A DNA stretch of 49,664 bases from Desulforudis sp. GTDB lineage: Bacteria; Bacillota; Desulfotomaculia; Desulfotomaculales; Desulforudaceae. Within the stretch, counting starts at the first letter, position 1; the number at the start of each line of letters is the position of its first letter. The notes under the pieces were generated by a model. That model was not told where the DNA came from. It saw only the letters and a list, made by a program, of their open reading frames with translations, and ran no database searches. A program made the position numbers and the translations under genes. The stretch covers positions 1 to 49,664 of the forward strand of contig JAHRFU010000104.1 of NCBI GenBank assembly GCA_019084485.1, read 5' to 3'. Positions 1-9,112 of the stretch are shown piece after piece.

Positions 1-1
1 A

Positions 2-226
2 CTTGATCCCGAAATGGTTGGAGAGGTTCTGGCAGTTATGAAGGATCTGGCCCGCGAGGGCATGACCATGGCCGTCGTAACCCACGAAATGGGCTTTGCC
101 CGAGAAGTGGCCGACCGGGTTCTGTTCTTGGATGACGGACTGATCGCAGAAGAAGGAACTCCCCTAGAGATTTTCTCCAACCCACAGGGTCAGCGCACCC
201 AGAGCTTCCTCAGCAAGATCCTCTAG
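2..226 (+). CDS. Polar amino-acid ABC transporter ATP-binding protein, C-terminal part (GlnQ-like)
   Basis: Only the last 74 codons or so are in the window; the gene starts before base 1. The visible reading frame opens with the D-loop residues LDPEM, which follow Walker B in ABC ATPases, and then has the switch histidine in VTHEMGFA. The phrase '[20 protein letters not shown]' is typical of the GlnQ/HisP group that energises import of glutamine, arginine, cystine or similar polar amino acids. The stop is followed after 40 bases by a strong hairpin terminator, so this is the last gene of its operon. The substrate cannot be told without the permease and binding protein. Confidence 0.93.
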   Translation, partial: LDPEMVGEVLAVMKDLAREGMTMAVVTHEMGFAREVADRVLFLDDGLIAEEGTPLEIFSNPQGQRTQSFLSKIL

Positions 227-265
227 AGAGTCACACAGGCAATCGGCGCGCCCCATGAAACCACT

Positions 266-299
266 AAAGCCTTCTGCAACCAGTGCAGAAGGCTTTTCT
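266..299. terminator. Bidirectional intrinsic terminator
   Basis: A perfect 12-13 bp stem (arms 266-278 and 284-296) with a 5-base loop is followed by TTTTCT on the plus strand and preceded by A residues, giving a short U run on the minus strand too. It lies between two convergent genes, the plus-strand ABC ATPase and minus-strand yedF, and can serve both. Confidence 0.9.
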
Positions 300-324
300 G
301 TCCGTGGACGATAGGCAGTCCTTG

Positions 325-930
325 CTAGCCCCAGAACACAGTGTCTCCGTCCAGCATCAGGTTAAGCGCCTCGTATGCATTTGTGGGTCTCCCCACCTGC
401 AGCTTGTCGTTTAGTTCGAAGAAGTTGAGGCACGTGCCGCAGACCAGTACGGATGCTCCTTTTGCCTCCAGGTCACGCAATGAGTCCAAAGCATCGGATC
501 CCACACAGGCCAGCTTAGCCCCCCCGTTCATCAGAACCACGTATTCCGGGCGACGTTCACTCACGGCCAGAGTGCTCAACAGCTGCGCAAGAATCCGCTT
601 CCCAAGCTCAACACTGCCATTGCCCAGGTATTCACCCTGGATGACCAGCGTGCGCATTCCTCCCGGCGCAGCGGCGGTTACCGGTTTCGGGGTCGGTTCA
701 GGCGACGGCTGCCCAATACCTGATACCTTACTTGCCGTCACCGTCCAAATTCCATCGGCCACCGTCAGAGCCCCTGAATACCCGGCATTTTGCACAAACC
801 GGAGTACATTTTGGGCGGAACCCTCGTTGTCCACAATGACCCTGAAGCGTTCATCCCCCCGGTCGGCCGCTTTTTTGGTCAGCAACACTGGTTGCGGACA
901 GGGTTTTCCTCGTCCGTCTATATCGCGCAT
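325..930 (-). CDS. yedF: YedF-type sulfurtransferase-like protein (selenium-metabolism-associated)
   Basis: The 201-residue product has two parts. Residues 1-70 form a TusA/SirA-like domain with the active-site motif CPQPV (Cys11). After a Pro/Thr-rich linker (about residues 75-90) comes a DsrE-like domain with the paired cysteines of VCGTCLNFFEL near the C-terminus. This two-domain layout is the family called selenium metabolism protein YedF, found mostly in organisms that make selenoproteins or selenium cofactors; its exact reaction is not settled. No selD or selA is in the window, so a selenium role here is by family only. The ATG follows a GGTGA ribosome-binding site. Confidence 0.88.
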   Translation of the reverse strand: MRDIDGRGKPCPQPVLLTKKAADRGDERFRVIVDNEGSAQNVLRFVQNAGYSGALTVADGIWTVTASKVSGIGQPSPEPTPKPVTAAAPGGMRTLVIQGEYLGNGSVELGKRILAQLLSTLAVSERRPEYVVLMNGGAKLACVGSDALDSLRDLEAKGASVLVCGTCLNFFELNDKLQVGRPTNAYEALNLMLDGDTVFWG

Positions 931-967
931 GCAGTCACCACTTTCTTAGCTACTCCCCCATCTAGTA

Positions 968-993
968 TTGACCACCTACTGGTTATGGGTCAA
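968..993. promoter_or_regulatory. Inverted repeat TTGACC-N14-GGTCAA upstream of yedF
   Basis: The gap between yedF and the DUF502 gene contains TTGACC (968-973) and its exact reverse complement GGTCAA (988-993), separated by 14 bases. It sits 38-63 bases before the yedF start, a suitable place for an operator. The half sites could be chance: they are only 6 bp each. Confidence 0.3.
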
Positions 994-1016
994 ATAACAA
1001 TATTGGAATAAGTGGC

Positions 1017-1673
1017 TTAGTCGCCGTTGTTGGGGCGCGTCCATTTCCAGAGGTCCCGCTGTAGCTTAGCCTTTTCTTCCCCGTTCACGGGGTTAATGAT
1101 GCCAGCCGACAGAACAAACTTCAGTCCGTCCTCTACGGAAATAGACACCGGTGCTAAATCGGACCGGGGGACGATCACCAGAAAGCCGGAAGTGGGGTTG
1201 GGAACGGTCGGTACAAACACTTTGACTAAATCCACTTTCATCTCCCCAAAGAAGTCTTCCTTAGCATCTCCTATCAGAAAAGCAATCACCCAGGCCCCTC
1301 TGCGCGGATACTCTACGAGCACCACCTGCCGAAACACCTGTTCGTCCTTCCGGCTGACCGTGTCCACGATCTGCTTGACCACTGTGTAGATCGGCTTGAC
1401 CAGCGGGATCTGGAGCAATACCTTCTCCCAGAAATCAAGCAGTTTTTTGCCCAGGATGTTGGTGGCCAGCATGCCTATGACCAGCACCACACCAACCGTG
1501 GCGACCACGCCGATCCCCGGCCATACTATCTGATACCCAGTCAGGAAGAATACCAGGCTCGCCACCATTTCATCAATGAATTTGAAGACTCCGACCAACA
1601 CCCACAGGGTGATTGCCAAGGGCAGAATTACAGCCAGGCCGGCAATCAGGTATCTTCTAAAGTTCTTGGACAT
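1017..1673 (-). CDS. DUF502 family membrane protein
   Basis: The 218-residue protein begins with a basic segment and a hydrophobic helix (about residues 8-30), then a second hydrophobic stretch (about 45-72, rich in V, G and I), followed by a soluble beta-rich domain. The segment LLQIPLVKPIYTVVKQIVDTV and the ending GLKFVLSAGIINP are hallmarks of DUF502. The function is unknown; the family is widespread and membrane-bound. The ATG is preceded by AAGGA. It lies 18 bases after the hypothetical coiled-coil gene upstream on the same strand, so the two are probably co-transcribed. Confidence 0.9.
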   Translation of the reverse strand: MSKNFRRYLIAGLAVILPLAITLWVLVGVFKFIDEMVASLVFFLTGYQIVWPGIGVVATVGVVLVIGMLATNILGKKLLDFWEKVLLQIPLVKPIYTVVKQIVDTVSRKDEQVFRQVVLVEYPRRGAWVIAFLIGDAKEDFFGEMKVDLVKVFVPTVPNPTSGFLVIVPRSDLAPVSISVEDGLKFVLSAGIINPVNGEEKAKLQRDLWKWTRPNNGD

Positions 1674-1691
1674 TATGCTAAAAATCCTTCC

Positions 1692-2276
1692 TTATTTAAG
1701 TGATCGTAGACGCCGCTTATGCTCATCCAGATGTCCCTGATAACTGTTATCAAGCTGGGCTACTATCTTCATCAGGTCCTCTTTAAACCCGGGTTGCGTT
1801 TCCGGGTTCACGTTCATCTTAACCCCGGTTTGGTGTTCCAGGGCCTCCTGGGTCTTTGCTGCCTTCTTTTCGTACATCGCTCTGTTGTGTTCATAGGCCT
1901 GACGGTAAGCCTGGAGATAGTAATTGAACAGGTAATCCAACTCACCGAGGATTTGAATCATGGCCTGTTTGTCCTCTTTCAAGCCACTAATCCCGTCCAT
2001 TACCCTTTTGTTATTCTCCACTGCCAATTCATCAGTCGGTAGAGACAGGTTGTTGAGCAGTGTCTCCACGACTCCCTCCACCGCCTGGAACCGTACCCGT
2101 TCTTCGAAAGTCCCAAGTTCAGCCATAAGGTCAACCCTTTTGTCCCTTAGATACTGGGCTGCCAGCACATTGCCCCGAGACTTAAATTCGGTACTTTCCA
2201 GCTCGTCCAGGGACACGTTTATGCTCTGGGCGCGTTCCATCGCGCGTTCGTAGGCTGTTTTGATCCTTTCGGACAT
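1692..2276 (-). CDS. Hypothetical charged helical protein
   Basis: The 194-residue protein is not recognised. It is rich in Glu, Lys, Arg, Leu and Ala, with no signal peptide or membrane segment and few Pro or Gly, so it is probably largely alpha-helical or coiled coil. A central stretch (about residues 105-130) is rich in Tyr. The start is well supported by AGGGAGG before the ATG. It lies between polX and the DUF502 gene on the same strand, close enough to share a transcript with both. Confidence 0.7.
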   Translation of the reverse strand: MSERIKTAYERAMERAQSINVSLDELESTEFKSRGNVLAAQYLRDKRVDLMAELGTFEERVRFQAVEGVVETLLNNLSLPTDELAVENNKRVMDGISGLKEDKQAMIQILGELDYLFNYYLQAYRQAYEHNRAMYEKKAAKTQEALEHQTGVKMNVNPETQPGFKEDLMKIVAQLDNSYQGHLDEHKRRLRSLK

Positions 2277-2318
2277 TGATCAAACCTCCCTATCACCGCT
2301 ATTCCCGGTTCTACCCTG

Positions 2319-4052
2319 TCAGTGAGTCCGGTCAGGTTGCATACTACTATCTTTAAGATAATGTGTCAATTCCCGGTAGGACATTGTATTCAGAACATCA
2401 GACGCCTTTAGCCAGCCACGCCGAGCCACCGTGACACCCAAGAACAGATCGTCCATTTGCTCCACACGGTGAGCGTCGGAACCGATGGAGAGTTTCACAC
2501 CGGCTTCCTTGGCGGCCCTGCAGTGGACATCGTTTAGGTCCAGCCGCTGGAACGAACCGTTTATCTCCAGGGCTTTCCCGTTGCGGGCGGCTGCAGCGAT
2601 GATTAATGGCAGGTCAACCTGATAAGGTTCACGCTCCCCAAGCAACCGCCCTGTCGGATGGGCGAACACATGCACGTAGGGGTTTTTTAACGCCCGAACG
2701 ATCCTGGAGGTCATCTGCGCCTCTTCTAGCCTGAATGAGGTGTGCACGGCTGCTACAACCAGGTCCAACTCCGACAAGACTTCGTCCGGGTAGTCCAGGT
2801 TGCCGCTTCGATCAATGTCTACCTCTGCCCCACACAGGAGTTTGATATCCGGACTCCGTTCGTTAAACTCCCTTACCGCCCGCAGTTTCTCCCTGAGGCG
2901 ATCCACGGAAAGCCCCCCGGCGATCTGCAGGGACACCGAGTGGTCACAGATCCCGACCCATTCCAAACCAAGTCCCAAGGCCTTTCGGGCGATCTGCTCC
3001 AGATCGTTATGCCCGTCACTGAATATAGAATGGACGTGCAGGTCTCCCCTGATATCCTTCGATGTGACCAGACACGGCAATTCTCCGTTCAGTGCCGCTT
3101 CTATCTCTCCACGATTCTCTCGAAGTTCCGGTGGGATGTACGACAGGCCCAACAACCGGTACACATCCTCCTCGGAACGCCCGGCCAGTCTCTCGTTCTC
3201 GCGAAACAAACCGTACTCATTCAGCTTCATCCCCTGTTTGATGGCCAGTTCCCGCAGACGGACGTTGTGTTCCTTGGATCCGGTAAAATAGCATAAGGCT
3301 GCTCCGAATTCATCCTCGTCCACCAAGCGCAGATCTACCTGAAGCCCCGAGTCAAGCCGAATACTTATCCGGGTCGATCCTGATGCCAGGGTTTCGGTAA
3401 CCCCCGGAAGCGATTCGAAAACCTCCACCGTCCGGGCAGGGTCAGAAGAAACGCCGAGGATGTCGATATCCTTAACCGTATCCCTGAAGCGCCGGATGCT
3501 TCCGGCCAAGGAAGCCCGGGTGAGGTACCCCTGCTCTCTCAACGCCTCTAATATACCGACGGCTAGAGGCAACACCCGGCCCAAGGGACGCCGCACCAGT
3601 CCGCCACGAAATAGTTCGATGCCCCGCAAGATATTCTCCTCGGTCTTCTTTTTAATCCTGGGCAACTGACGCAGTTGCTGGGCCCGTGCCAAGCGTTCCA
3701 GTTCATCGACATCGGTGATCTGGTATTCCTGAAGCACTCTCGCCGTCCCCGGTCCGATGCCGGGGATACTCATCAATTGGATCAGGCTCAGGGGAATCTC
3801 TGCCTGCAATGACTGGAAGTACGACAGTTTTCCAGTCGTCAACAGTTCGGTAATCTTGGCCGCCAAGTCTTTGCCGATCCCTGGTATCGCCAGCAGGCTG
3901 TTCTCCCGCAACCGATCATCCAGGTGGTCAGGCAGGTCATCAATCGCCTGGGCCGCTCGGCGGTAGGCGTTAATCCGAAAATGGCTTTCCCCTTTGATCT
4001 CCAACATGTCGGCAATGGTCCGAAAAACCCGGCTTACTTCCCCATTCCTCAA
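2319..4052 (-). CDS. polX: DNA polymerase/3'-5' exonuclease PolX
   Basis: Family X DNA polymerase fused to a PHP phosphoesterase domain, implicated in base-excision repair. The N-terminal HhH region includes LLAIPGIGKDLAAKI and MSIPGIGPGTARVL. The nucleotidyltransferase core has the GSIRRFRDTVKDIDIL segment with metal-binding aspartates. The PHP domain starts at GDLHVHSIFSDG and continues with CDHS, GAEVDID, AAVHTS and IGSDAH. I choose a TTG start at 4052 (577 residues): it follows GAGAGGTG at good spacing and aligns with the family N-terminus (RNGEVSRVF). An ATG 8 codons upstream has no clear ribosome-binding site. All key residues that I can see are present. Confidence 0.93.
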   Translation of the reverse strand: MRNGEVSRVFRTIADMLEIKGESHFRINAYRRAAQAIDDLPDHLDDRLRENSLLAIPGIGKDLAAKITELLTTGKLSYFQSLQAEIPLSLIQLMSIPGIGPGTARVLQEYQITDVDELERLARAQQLRQLPRIKKKTEENILRGIELFRGGLVRRPLGRVLPLAVGILEALREQGYLTRASLAGSIRRFRDTVKDIDILGVSSDPARTVEVFESLPGVTETLASGSTRISIRLDSGLQVDLRLVDEDEFGAALCYFTGSKEHNVRLRELAIKQGMKLNEYGLFRENERLAGRSEEDVYRLLGLSYIPPELRENRGEIEAALNGELPCLVTSKDIRGDLHVHSIFSDGHNDLEQIARKALGLGLEWVGICDHSVSLQIAGGLSVDRLREKLRAVREFNERSPDIKLLCGAEVDIDRSGNLDYPDEVLSELDLVVAAVHTSFRLEEAQMTSRIVRALKNPYVHVFAHPTGRLLGEREPYQVDLPLIIAAAARNGKALEINGSFQRLDLNDVHCRAAKEAGVKLSIGSDAHRVEQMDDLFLGVTVARRGWLKASDVLNTMSYRELTHYLKDSSMQPDRTH

Positions 4053-4103
4053 AGCAGGCACCTCTCTAACTAACATGTTGCCGAAAAGAGGCTCCGTTAG
4101 CCA

Positions 4104-4134
4104 TTAGCAAGTGGGGACGGTTCCGGCTTGCTAA
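4104..4134. repeat. Small palindrome with 8-bp perfect stem
   Basis: TTAGCAAG (4104-4111) and CTTGCTAA (4127-4134) flank a 15-base loop containing GGGGACGGTTCC. It lies between polX and the MBL-fold gene. Loops with GGGGACGGTTC occur in dispersed palindromic (REP-like) elements of some Firmicutes, from memory. Only one copy is in this window, so a repeat family cannot be shown here. It could equally be a weak transcription stop signal. Confidence 0.4.
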
Positions 4135-4201
4135 CACCTAAAAGGGTCCGTCAGACTGAGGAACCCACCCAAAGGTCACTAAGAAGGAAGAACTACCCAG
4201 A

Positions 4202-5050
4202 TCAGACCGGTTGGAATGGCAGGTCAATGATGGTTCCTGCCGGGGCGAATCTAAAGCGACTATCGAACATCCCGGCCATAGCCGCCAGCACTGGGAGACC
4301 TGTACAATGATTTGCTGACAGAAGATCGAGGTCCAGGGAATGAAGATAGGCCAGAGCCCGGTCACGTTCAGCGGGGGCGGCTGGCCCCAGGTGTGTTCCC
4401 CCGATCACTGCCGCCACCCTGTTGATTCCGGTCACCTCGCGGCCATACTCAACGATATTCTCCACTCCCGAGTGGGCACAGCCCAGAATCACCACCAGCC
4501 CGCAGTCCGTCACCACATAAACAGAGAGATCATCTGGAAAGGGATCGGGCCTGACCCCTTCCCCCTCTTTGATCACCAAACGGGGATCACCCGTTTCAAA
4601 GCGCCGGGGCACTTCTCCGCTTAGACAAAACCCCGGTATGAGCTCCAAAGGCTCGGTCACCAACCTGAACTCTGCTCCAGCGCTCTCCAGTGCACCACGC
4701 TCGAAGGGCAGCCCGATCGGGCGCATCCGGCCGTCCGCCAGTGAAAAGCGTTCTGCAAACACCCCTGGATGGGCGTAAACCGGTGTGGGACGTTCCCGTT
4801 GCTCTAGAAAGGCACGCAGGCCCCCGGTGTGGTCATAGTGCCCGTGGCTGAGTACGACCTGATCGACCTTGTTCAAGCTATGTCCCAGCGTCCGTGCGTT
4901 CGGTACGAGCGCCCCGCCGGCACCGGTATCCAGGAGTACAGTAATCCCGGGCACCTCAAGCAGAATGCTCAGCCCCCACTCCCCGGTGACACCGTTCGGG
5001 ACACCAACTGTGTTTTCGCACAGGATGGTCAGCCTTAAGCCGGTAACCAT
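4202..5050 (-). CDS. MBL-fold metallo-hydrolase
   Basis: The 282-residue protein has the metallo-beta-lactamase metal-binding pattern: HGHYDHTGG (near residue 70), CAHSG (about 185-195), GGTHL (about 220) and ANHCTG. The early phrase ILCENTV and the NGVTGEWGLSILLE region place it among archaeal and clostridial proteins often annotated as 7,8-dihydropterin-6-yl-methyl-beta-ribofuranosylaminobenzene 5'-phosphate synthase homologues; the actual substrate is not known. It follows the cupin gene by 39 bases on the same strand and may share its transcript. Confidence 0.85.
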   Translation of the reverse strand: MVTGLRLTILCENTVGVPNGVTGEWGLSILLEVPGITVLLDTGAGGALVPNARTLGHSLNKVDQVVLSHGHYDHTGGLRAFLEQRERPTPVYAHPGVFAERFSLADGRMRPIGLPFERGALESAGAEFRLVTEPLELIPGFCLSGEVPRRFETGDPRLVIKEGEGVRPDPFPDDLSVYVVTDCGLVVILGCAHSGVENIVEYGREVTGINRVAAVIGGTHLGPAAPAERDRALAYLHSLDLDLLSANHCTGLPVLAAMAGMFDSRFRFAPAGTIIDLPFQPV

Positions 5051-5089
5051 ATGCTCACACCCAAATATATCTCTGTGCGGTTCAACACC

Positions 5090-5437
5090 CTACTTGTCCC
5101 CTTCCTCCGGAACGATGCAGATCAGGGCAAAGTCTTCGGTGCCGGCGTTGCGGAACTGGTGCTCGGCCCCGCCGGGGATGTAGGCGACGTACCCAGACCC
5201 CACCTCGTGCTCCTGCCCGTCCAGAAACAGCCGTCCCTTTCCGCTCACGATGAAATTGATGTGCGGCCACGGGTGGGTATGCCTCGGAGTGTGCCCGGCC
5301 GGGCCAACCGTGAACAGGCGCATCACCCATCCGTCCCAACCCTGTTCCGGCCCCACCAGTGTCTGTCTCAACACATTGAGCACGGCTGGAGCGTTTACCG
5401 GTGTGGACTTGATGTTCGTCATGTTCTCCACAAACAT
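5090..5437 (-). CDS. Single-domain cupin protein
   Basis: A short beta-barrel cupin of 115 residues. Motif 1 is seen in PRHTHPWPHINFIVSGKG and motif 2 in PGGAEHQFRNAG, giving the histidines and glutamate-type ligands of a metal-binding cupin. The reading frame is open further upstream, but the ATG at 5437 has AAGGAGG six bases before it and is clearly the start. Such small cupins bind a metal and may act as isomerase, dioxygenase or ligand sensor; nothing here fixes which. The MBL-fold hydrolase follows downstream. Confidence 0.85.
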   Translation of the reverse strand: MFVENMTNIKSTPVNAPAVLNVLRQTLVGPEQGWDGWVMRLFTVGPAGHTPRHTHPWPHINFIVSGKGRLFLDGQEHEVGSGYVAYIPGGAEHQFRNAGTEDFALICIVPEEGDK

Positions 5438-5552
5438 AAGCATCCTCCTTTTTAGCACTATTAATTTGTTAACCAGTACCTCCCGGTCATAATACTGTTT
5501 CAATAACTACGCATTAGCGCCCGCGGAGCGTGTTGTGCTATTCTGAGCATGG

Positions 5553-5807
5553 GTGATCGAATTGCAGATTGTCGGGTGGTTCCTAATCATTCTCGGATCC
5601 GTCCTCGGGGCGGACGCCGTCATGGCGTTGTTTTTCGGGCGGCGCTACCTACACTGGGGAGCGGGCTTTCTTCCCGGCGAGTACCGTGATGGCCTTCGTC
5701 AATTCATGGACATGCCTCGCCGGACTATTGTGCTTCTGGCATTGCTTGAATTGGCCCTTGCGCTCAGCCTGCACTGGCTGGGGTTTAATCTGACCGGTCG
5801 ACTCTAA
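5553..5807 (+). CDS. Small two-helix membrane protein, unknown
   Basis: An 84-residue protein with a GTG start. A hydrophobic helix covers about residues 5-26 and a second about 58-78, joined by a polar loop with [19 protein letters not shown]. It is not recognised. The ribosome-binding site is weak. Its last 23 bases overlap the 3' end of rmuC on the other strand. The clear membrane pattern supports a real gene, but it has no informative neighbour. Confidence 0.6.
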   Translation: MIELQIVGWFLIILGSVLGADAVMALFFGRRYLHWGAGFLPGEYRDGLRQFMDMPRRTIVLLALLELALALSLHWLGFNLTGRL

Positions 5808-7380
5808 CCCCCGGAGCCTCTTGAATCGCACGCAGATCCTCTTGAACCTCCAGGCTTTCCAGTTCCGGCGCTTCCAGTGCCCGGCAGGTCTTGTCCAGGT
5901 GCTCCATTGATTCAATTTCTCGGTCTGTCGAAGCCCCCAGTTCCTTAAACCGGCGGGCACTGACCAGCACCCGTGTCTCCAGGGAGCCCACCGATTTGTT
6001 ATATGCCTCCACGCTACGCTCCAGCCCCCGGCGCAACTCCGCGAAATGCCCGGCCATCACCCGAATGCGCTCATAAAGCTGTTTTCCCAGATCACTGATG
6101 GCCTGCGCGTTTTCTGCAACCTGCTCCTGCCGCCAGCCGTAAGCCACCGCCTTCAGAAGAGCGATCAGCGTCGTGGGAGTGGCCAGAATAACCCGTTGGT
6201 CGACACCAAATTCGATCAAGCCGGGATCCTGTTCCAGAGCCGCGCTAAAGAACGTTTCACCCGGGAGAAACAGCACCGCAAACTCCGGAGCCGGCTTAAA
6301 CTGATCCCAGTATCCCTTGGTTCCCAACTGGACCAGGTGGGTTCTGATCTGCCGGGCGTGCTCCTTCAGCTTCAACACCCTGGTTTCTTCGTTTTCCGCG
6401 TCTAACGCCTCCAGGTAGGCCTGAAGCGGTGCTTTAGCATCTACGACCACGCTCTTGTGATTGGGCAGCTTGATCACCATATCCGGGCGCAGACGCCCAT
6501 CCTCTGTGGTTACCGATTCCTGCTGCGTGAAGTCACAGTACTCAACCATCCCGGCGATTTCCACGACTCGCCGCAACTGGATCTCACCCCAACGGCCGCG
6601 AACCGTAGGCGCACGCAGAGCCGTCACCAGGTTGGAGGTCTCCTTCTGAAGCTTGGCTTGCGTCTCGGCCAGAGTCCCAAGGTGCTGGGTCAAACCCGCA
6701 TAGGCCTCGGTACGTGCCTTCTCAATCTCCTGAATCTTACGGTCGACACTCTGCAGGGACTCCTGTAGCGGCCGGACCAGATGGTCAATCGCCTGCTTCC
6801 GGGAGTCAAGATCCCCTCTGGCCTCAACTTGGAACCGCTCCAGTGTAGCCGCCGCCAACTGCATAAAGGCCTGGTTATTCTGCGCCAGAGCGTCCGCCGA
6901 GAGGCCCTTAAACTCCGCCGAAAGCTTCTCGTGGGCTTCAAGGAGCAGGGTCAGCTTCTCCTCAGCCGCTTTGCGCTCCTCTTTCACCCGGGCTTCAATC
7001 CCGGACAGCTGTTCTTTAAGAGACGTGTTTTCCGCCTGCAGAGCCGCCAGCGCCTCATCCCGGGAGGCCACTAATACCTCCAGTTCCTTAACGCGCAGCC
7101 CCTTCTCTTCGGCTGCAGACCGTTTCTCAACCTCCCTGTGCAGTTCAGTCCCCAGTCGAACTATTTCCGCCTCTGCCTGACCACGCGCGGCTCGTAATTC
7201 TTCTATCCGCTGTTCCCGTCCCTGCAGGCGCTCCGACAGGCCCGCCAACTCGGCCCTCGCTTCTCCACGCCCCTTTTCATAGCCTTGCTGGATCCGGGGC
7301 CGGAGCACTAACACGGCGATCAAGGCCCCCGCCAAGACGCCAATCAGGATCATCGCCAGATTCATCGTTGTATCACCCAT
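5785..7380 (-). CDS. rmuC: DNA recombination protein RmuC
   Basis: RmuC-family protein, proposed to be a nuclease-like factor that limits inversion at repeats. It has an N-terminal membrane anchor ([20 protein letters not shown]), a long coiled coil rich in Glu, Ala, Leu and Arg (about residues 30-190), then the conserved RmuC core with [43 protein letters not shown] and FLPGE. The start at 7380 (531 residues) is chosen because the family begins just before the membrane helix and GAAGGTGG precedes it; the frame is open 19 codons further. It converges with the small membrane-protein gene. Confidence 0.93.
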   Translation of the reverse strand: MGDTTMNLAMILIGVLAGALIAVLVLRPRIQQGYEKGRGEARAELAGLSERLQGREQRIEELRAARGQAEAEIVRLGTELHREVEKRSAAEEKGLRVKELEVLVASRDEALAALQAENTSLKEQLSGIEARVKEERKAAEEKLTLLLEAHEKLSAEFKGLSADALAQNNQAFMQLAAATLERFQVEARGDLDSRKQAIDHLVRPLQESLQSVDRKIQEIEKARTEAYAGLTQHLGTLAETQAKLQKETSNLVTALRAPTVRGRWGEIQLRRVVEIAGMVEYCDFTQQESVTTEDGRLRPDMVIKLPNHKSVVVDAKAPLQAYLEALDAENEETRVLKLKEHARQIRTHLVQLGTKGYWDQFKPAPEFAVLFLPGETFFSAALEQDPGLIEFGVDQRVILATPTTLIALLKAVAYGWRQEQVAENAQAISDLGKQLYERIRVMAGHFAELRRGLERSVEAYNKSVGSLETRVLVSARRFKELGASTDREIESMEHLDKTCRALEAPELESLEVQEDLRAIQEAPGVRVDRSD

Positions 7381-7512
7381 TAACAAACCACCTTCACTGA
7401 TTGCCCATAAACTCCAATGTTGCCATTCACCGACCACGGTATAAATTCTAGAACCAACGCTGGAAATCCTTCCCGGCTAGAGGCCTTACCGAGCGCTTCT
7501 CTAATAGAAAGA

Positions 7513-7585
7513 CCGCCGACCTGATTTGGTCTGCGGTGTGGGCAGGTGTAAAACCGGTGAATTGTGCTACCCAGTTAAGGATTTC
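7513..7585. other. Intergenic stem-loops between the MFS gene and rmuC
   Basis: The 243-base gap holds two inverted repeats. The first pairs ACCGCCGACC with GGTCTGCGGT (9 of 10 bases) around 7513-7538; the second pairs CCCAG with CTGGG around 7570-7585. Neither has a clear U run. They may act as weak or factor-dependent terminators of the MFS gene. I see no other gene in the gap. Confidence 0.35.
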
Positions 7586-7623
7586 TGGGTTAAGGCTGCT
7601 GATTCCTCTCCACCACCCGCGCA

Positions 7624-8973
7624 TCAGCTGCCTGAATGGTAGGCCTTCTGACAGACTCCACCGTCGGTTGGAACAACCCCTTGACGCAAAGTCAGAGAGC
7701 CGGTGCTGCCCAGGACGGCTACGGCCGCGGCCAAGAGAAAGGACACCGTCATGGAGTCGGTGGCGTCCGCCAGATACCCGGCCACGGAAGGAGCCGAAGC
7801 CTGTCCGACCGCGAAAAAGAGGGTGACCATGCCCAAGGCGGCCGGAGCAAGATTGGGGCCTACGTAGTCACCGCAGGTCGCGGCTACGATCCCCGGGATG
7901 CTGAAAGCACTAAAGCCGAAGAGAATGGCCGAGACATACAGTACCCCTGTGCTGTGGGCCGTGGCAAATAGAAAGTAACAAACCGCATGAATCGCGAAAA
8001 CCACCGCCAGAGCGTACTTACGACCGATGTAGTCCGAGACCGTCCCCCACAGAATCCCGCTGAAGATACCGACGATGCCGATGGACGACCATATGGCTCC
8101 GGCTTCAGCTTGAGAAAATCCTCTGTCAGCGACCAGTGCAGCAGAGAAGAAAGTGCAGTAAATGATGTAGCAGAACCCGTATAACAGATACACTGCTCCA
8201 AGGTGCCACAACGCCGGGGACGTGTAGACACTGTGCAATGAAGGCGCCTGAATACCAGAGGTGCCGGACGAGCCCGACAGAGTAACGGCTTCAGCGCCAA
8301 TGGGGTTCAAACCTTTATCCGAAGGCCTGTTTCGTAGAAAGATCAGGCTCAGCAGCCCCAATGCGACCACAACTGCCCCCAGTACGAACCAACTTAGACG
8401 CCAGCCGGTGTCCGGCGAGGCCTCAATTACCCGGGGAACCAGCGAACCGGTTACCAAAAACGCCAGCCCCGATCCGCCAACCAGAATCCCGGCCGCCATG
8501 CCCCGGCGTTTGGAGCCGAACCATACCGAAACAAGCCCCATAACGGGTATGTTGCTTCCGGCACTCCCCAAACCGGTCAAGAAGCGTAACGCGACCGCTT
8601 GACCAAAGCCCCCGGCCATCCCCGTGCAGAACATGGTCACCCCGGTCACAAACATCGAGCATCCGATCACCATCCGCGGTCCGAACCTAGTGGCTAAATA
8701 ACCGCTGACAAGCGCGAATGCCGCATACCCAATCAGGTTTCCGGTAGCAATCATACCCATCTGGGCGTTGTTTAATAGGAGACCTTCCTTCATCGACGGT
8801 AAAATGGTTGCATAACCGAACCGGGCGAACCCCAGGGCGCCGGTTACCGTCAGGAACCCAAAGACCAAGATAACATAACCGTAGTGCAGGCCCCCCCTGC
8901 CGGCTTTCTCCGTCTCCGACCGGTGTGCATCCCCAGGTCGATTGGATTCGGTAGTAAGTGAATCTGTAGCCAA
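7624..8973 (-). CDS. Major facilitator superfamily transporter
   Basis: The 449-residue protein has about twelve hydrophobic helices. The loop after helix 2 has GYLATRFGPRMVIG, matching the MFS signature G-x-L-x-D/T-R-x-G-R; the corresponding mid-protein loop is GTVSDYIGRKYAL. The early segment GFARFGYATILPSMKEGL resembles the YbfB/YjiJ branch of MFS carriers, whose substrates are mostly unknown. The start is uncertain: TTG at 8973 follows AGGCGGTG, and no ATG lies nearby in frame. It stands alone, so the substrate cannot be inferred from neighbours. Confidence 0.88.
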   Translation of the reverse strand: MATDSLTTESNRPGDAHRSETEKAGRGGLHYGYVILVFGFLTVTGALGFARFGYATILPSMKEGLLLNNAQMGMIATGNLIGYAAFALVSGYLATRFGPRMVIGCSMFVTGVTMFCTGMAGGFGQAVALRFLTGLGSAGSNIPVMGLVSVWFGSKRRGMAAGILVGGSGLAFLVTGSLVPRVIEASPDTGWRLSWFVLGAVVVALGLLSLIFLRNRPSDKGLNPIGAEAVTLSGSSGTSGIQAPSLHSVYTSPALWHLGAVYLLYGFCYIIYCTFFSAALVADRGFSQAEAGAIWSSIGIVGIFSGILWGTVSDYIGRKYALAVVFAIHAVCYFLFATAHSTGVLYVSAILFGFSAFSIPGIVAATCGDYVGPNLAPAALGMVTLFFAVGQASAPSVAGYLADATDSMTVSFLLAAAVAVLGSTGSLTLRQGVVPTDGGVCQKAYHSGS

Positions 8974-9112
8974 CTACAAGAGCACCGCCTTGCTCCGGAA
9001 TTCCTTTCCTTTCTCGTTGATTGCACAAATCCCCTTTATTGAGGCTAGCAACAAAGCAAAAAGACTTCGTAGGAGCCATTAACCCTGAGACTTATGCGGT
9101 TTCAATCCGCCA

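Noticed and set aside
341-949. Long plus-strand frame opposite yedF
   Set aside because: It is the antisense shadow of a recognised gene, with no family motifs.
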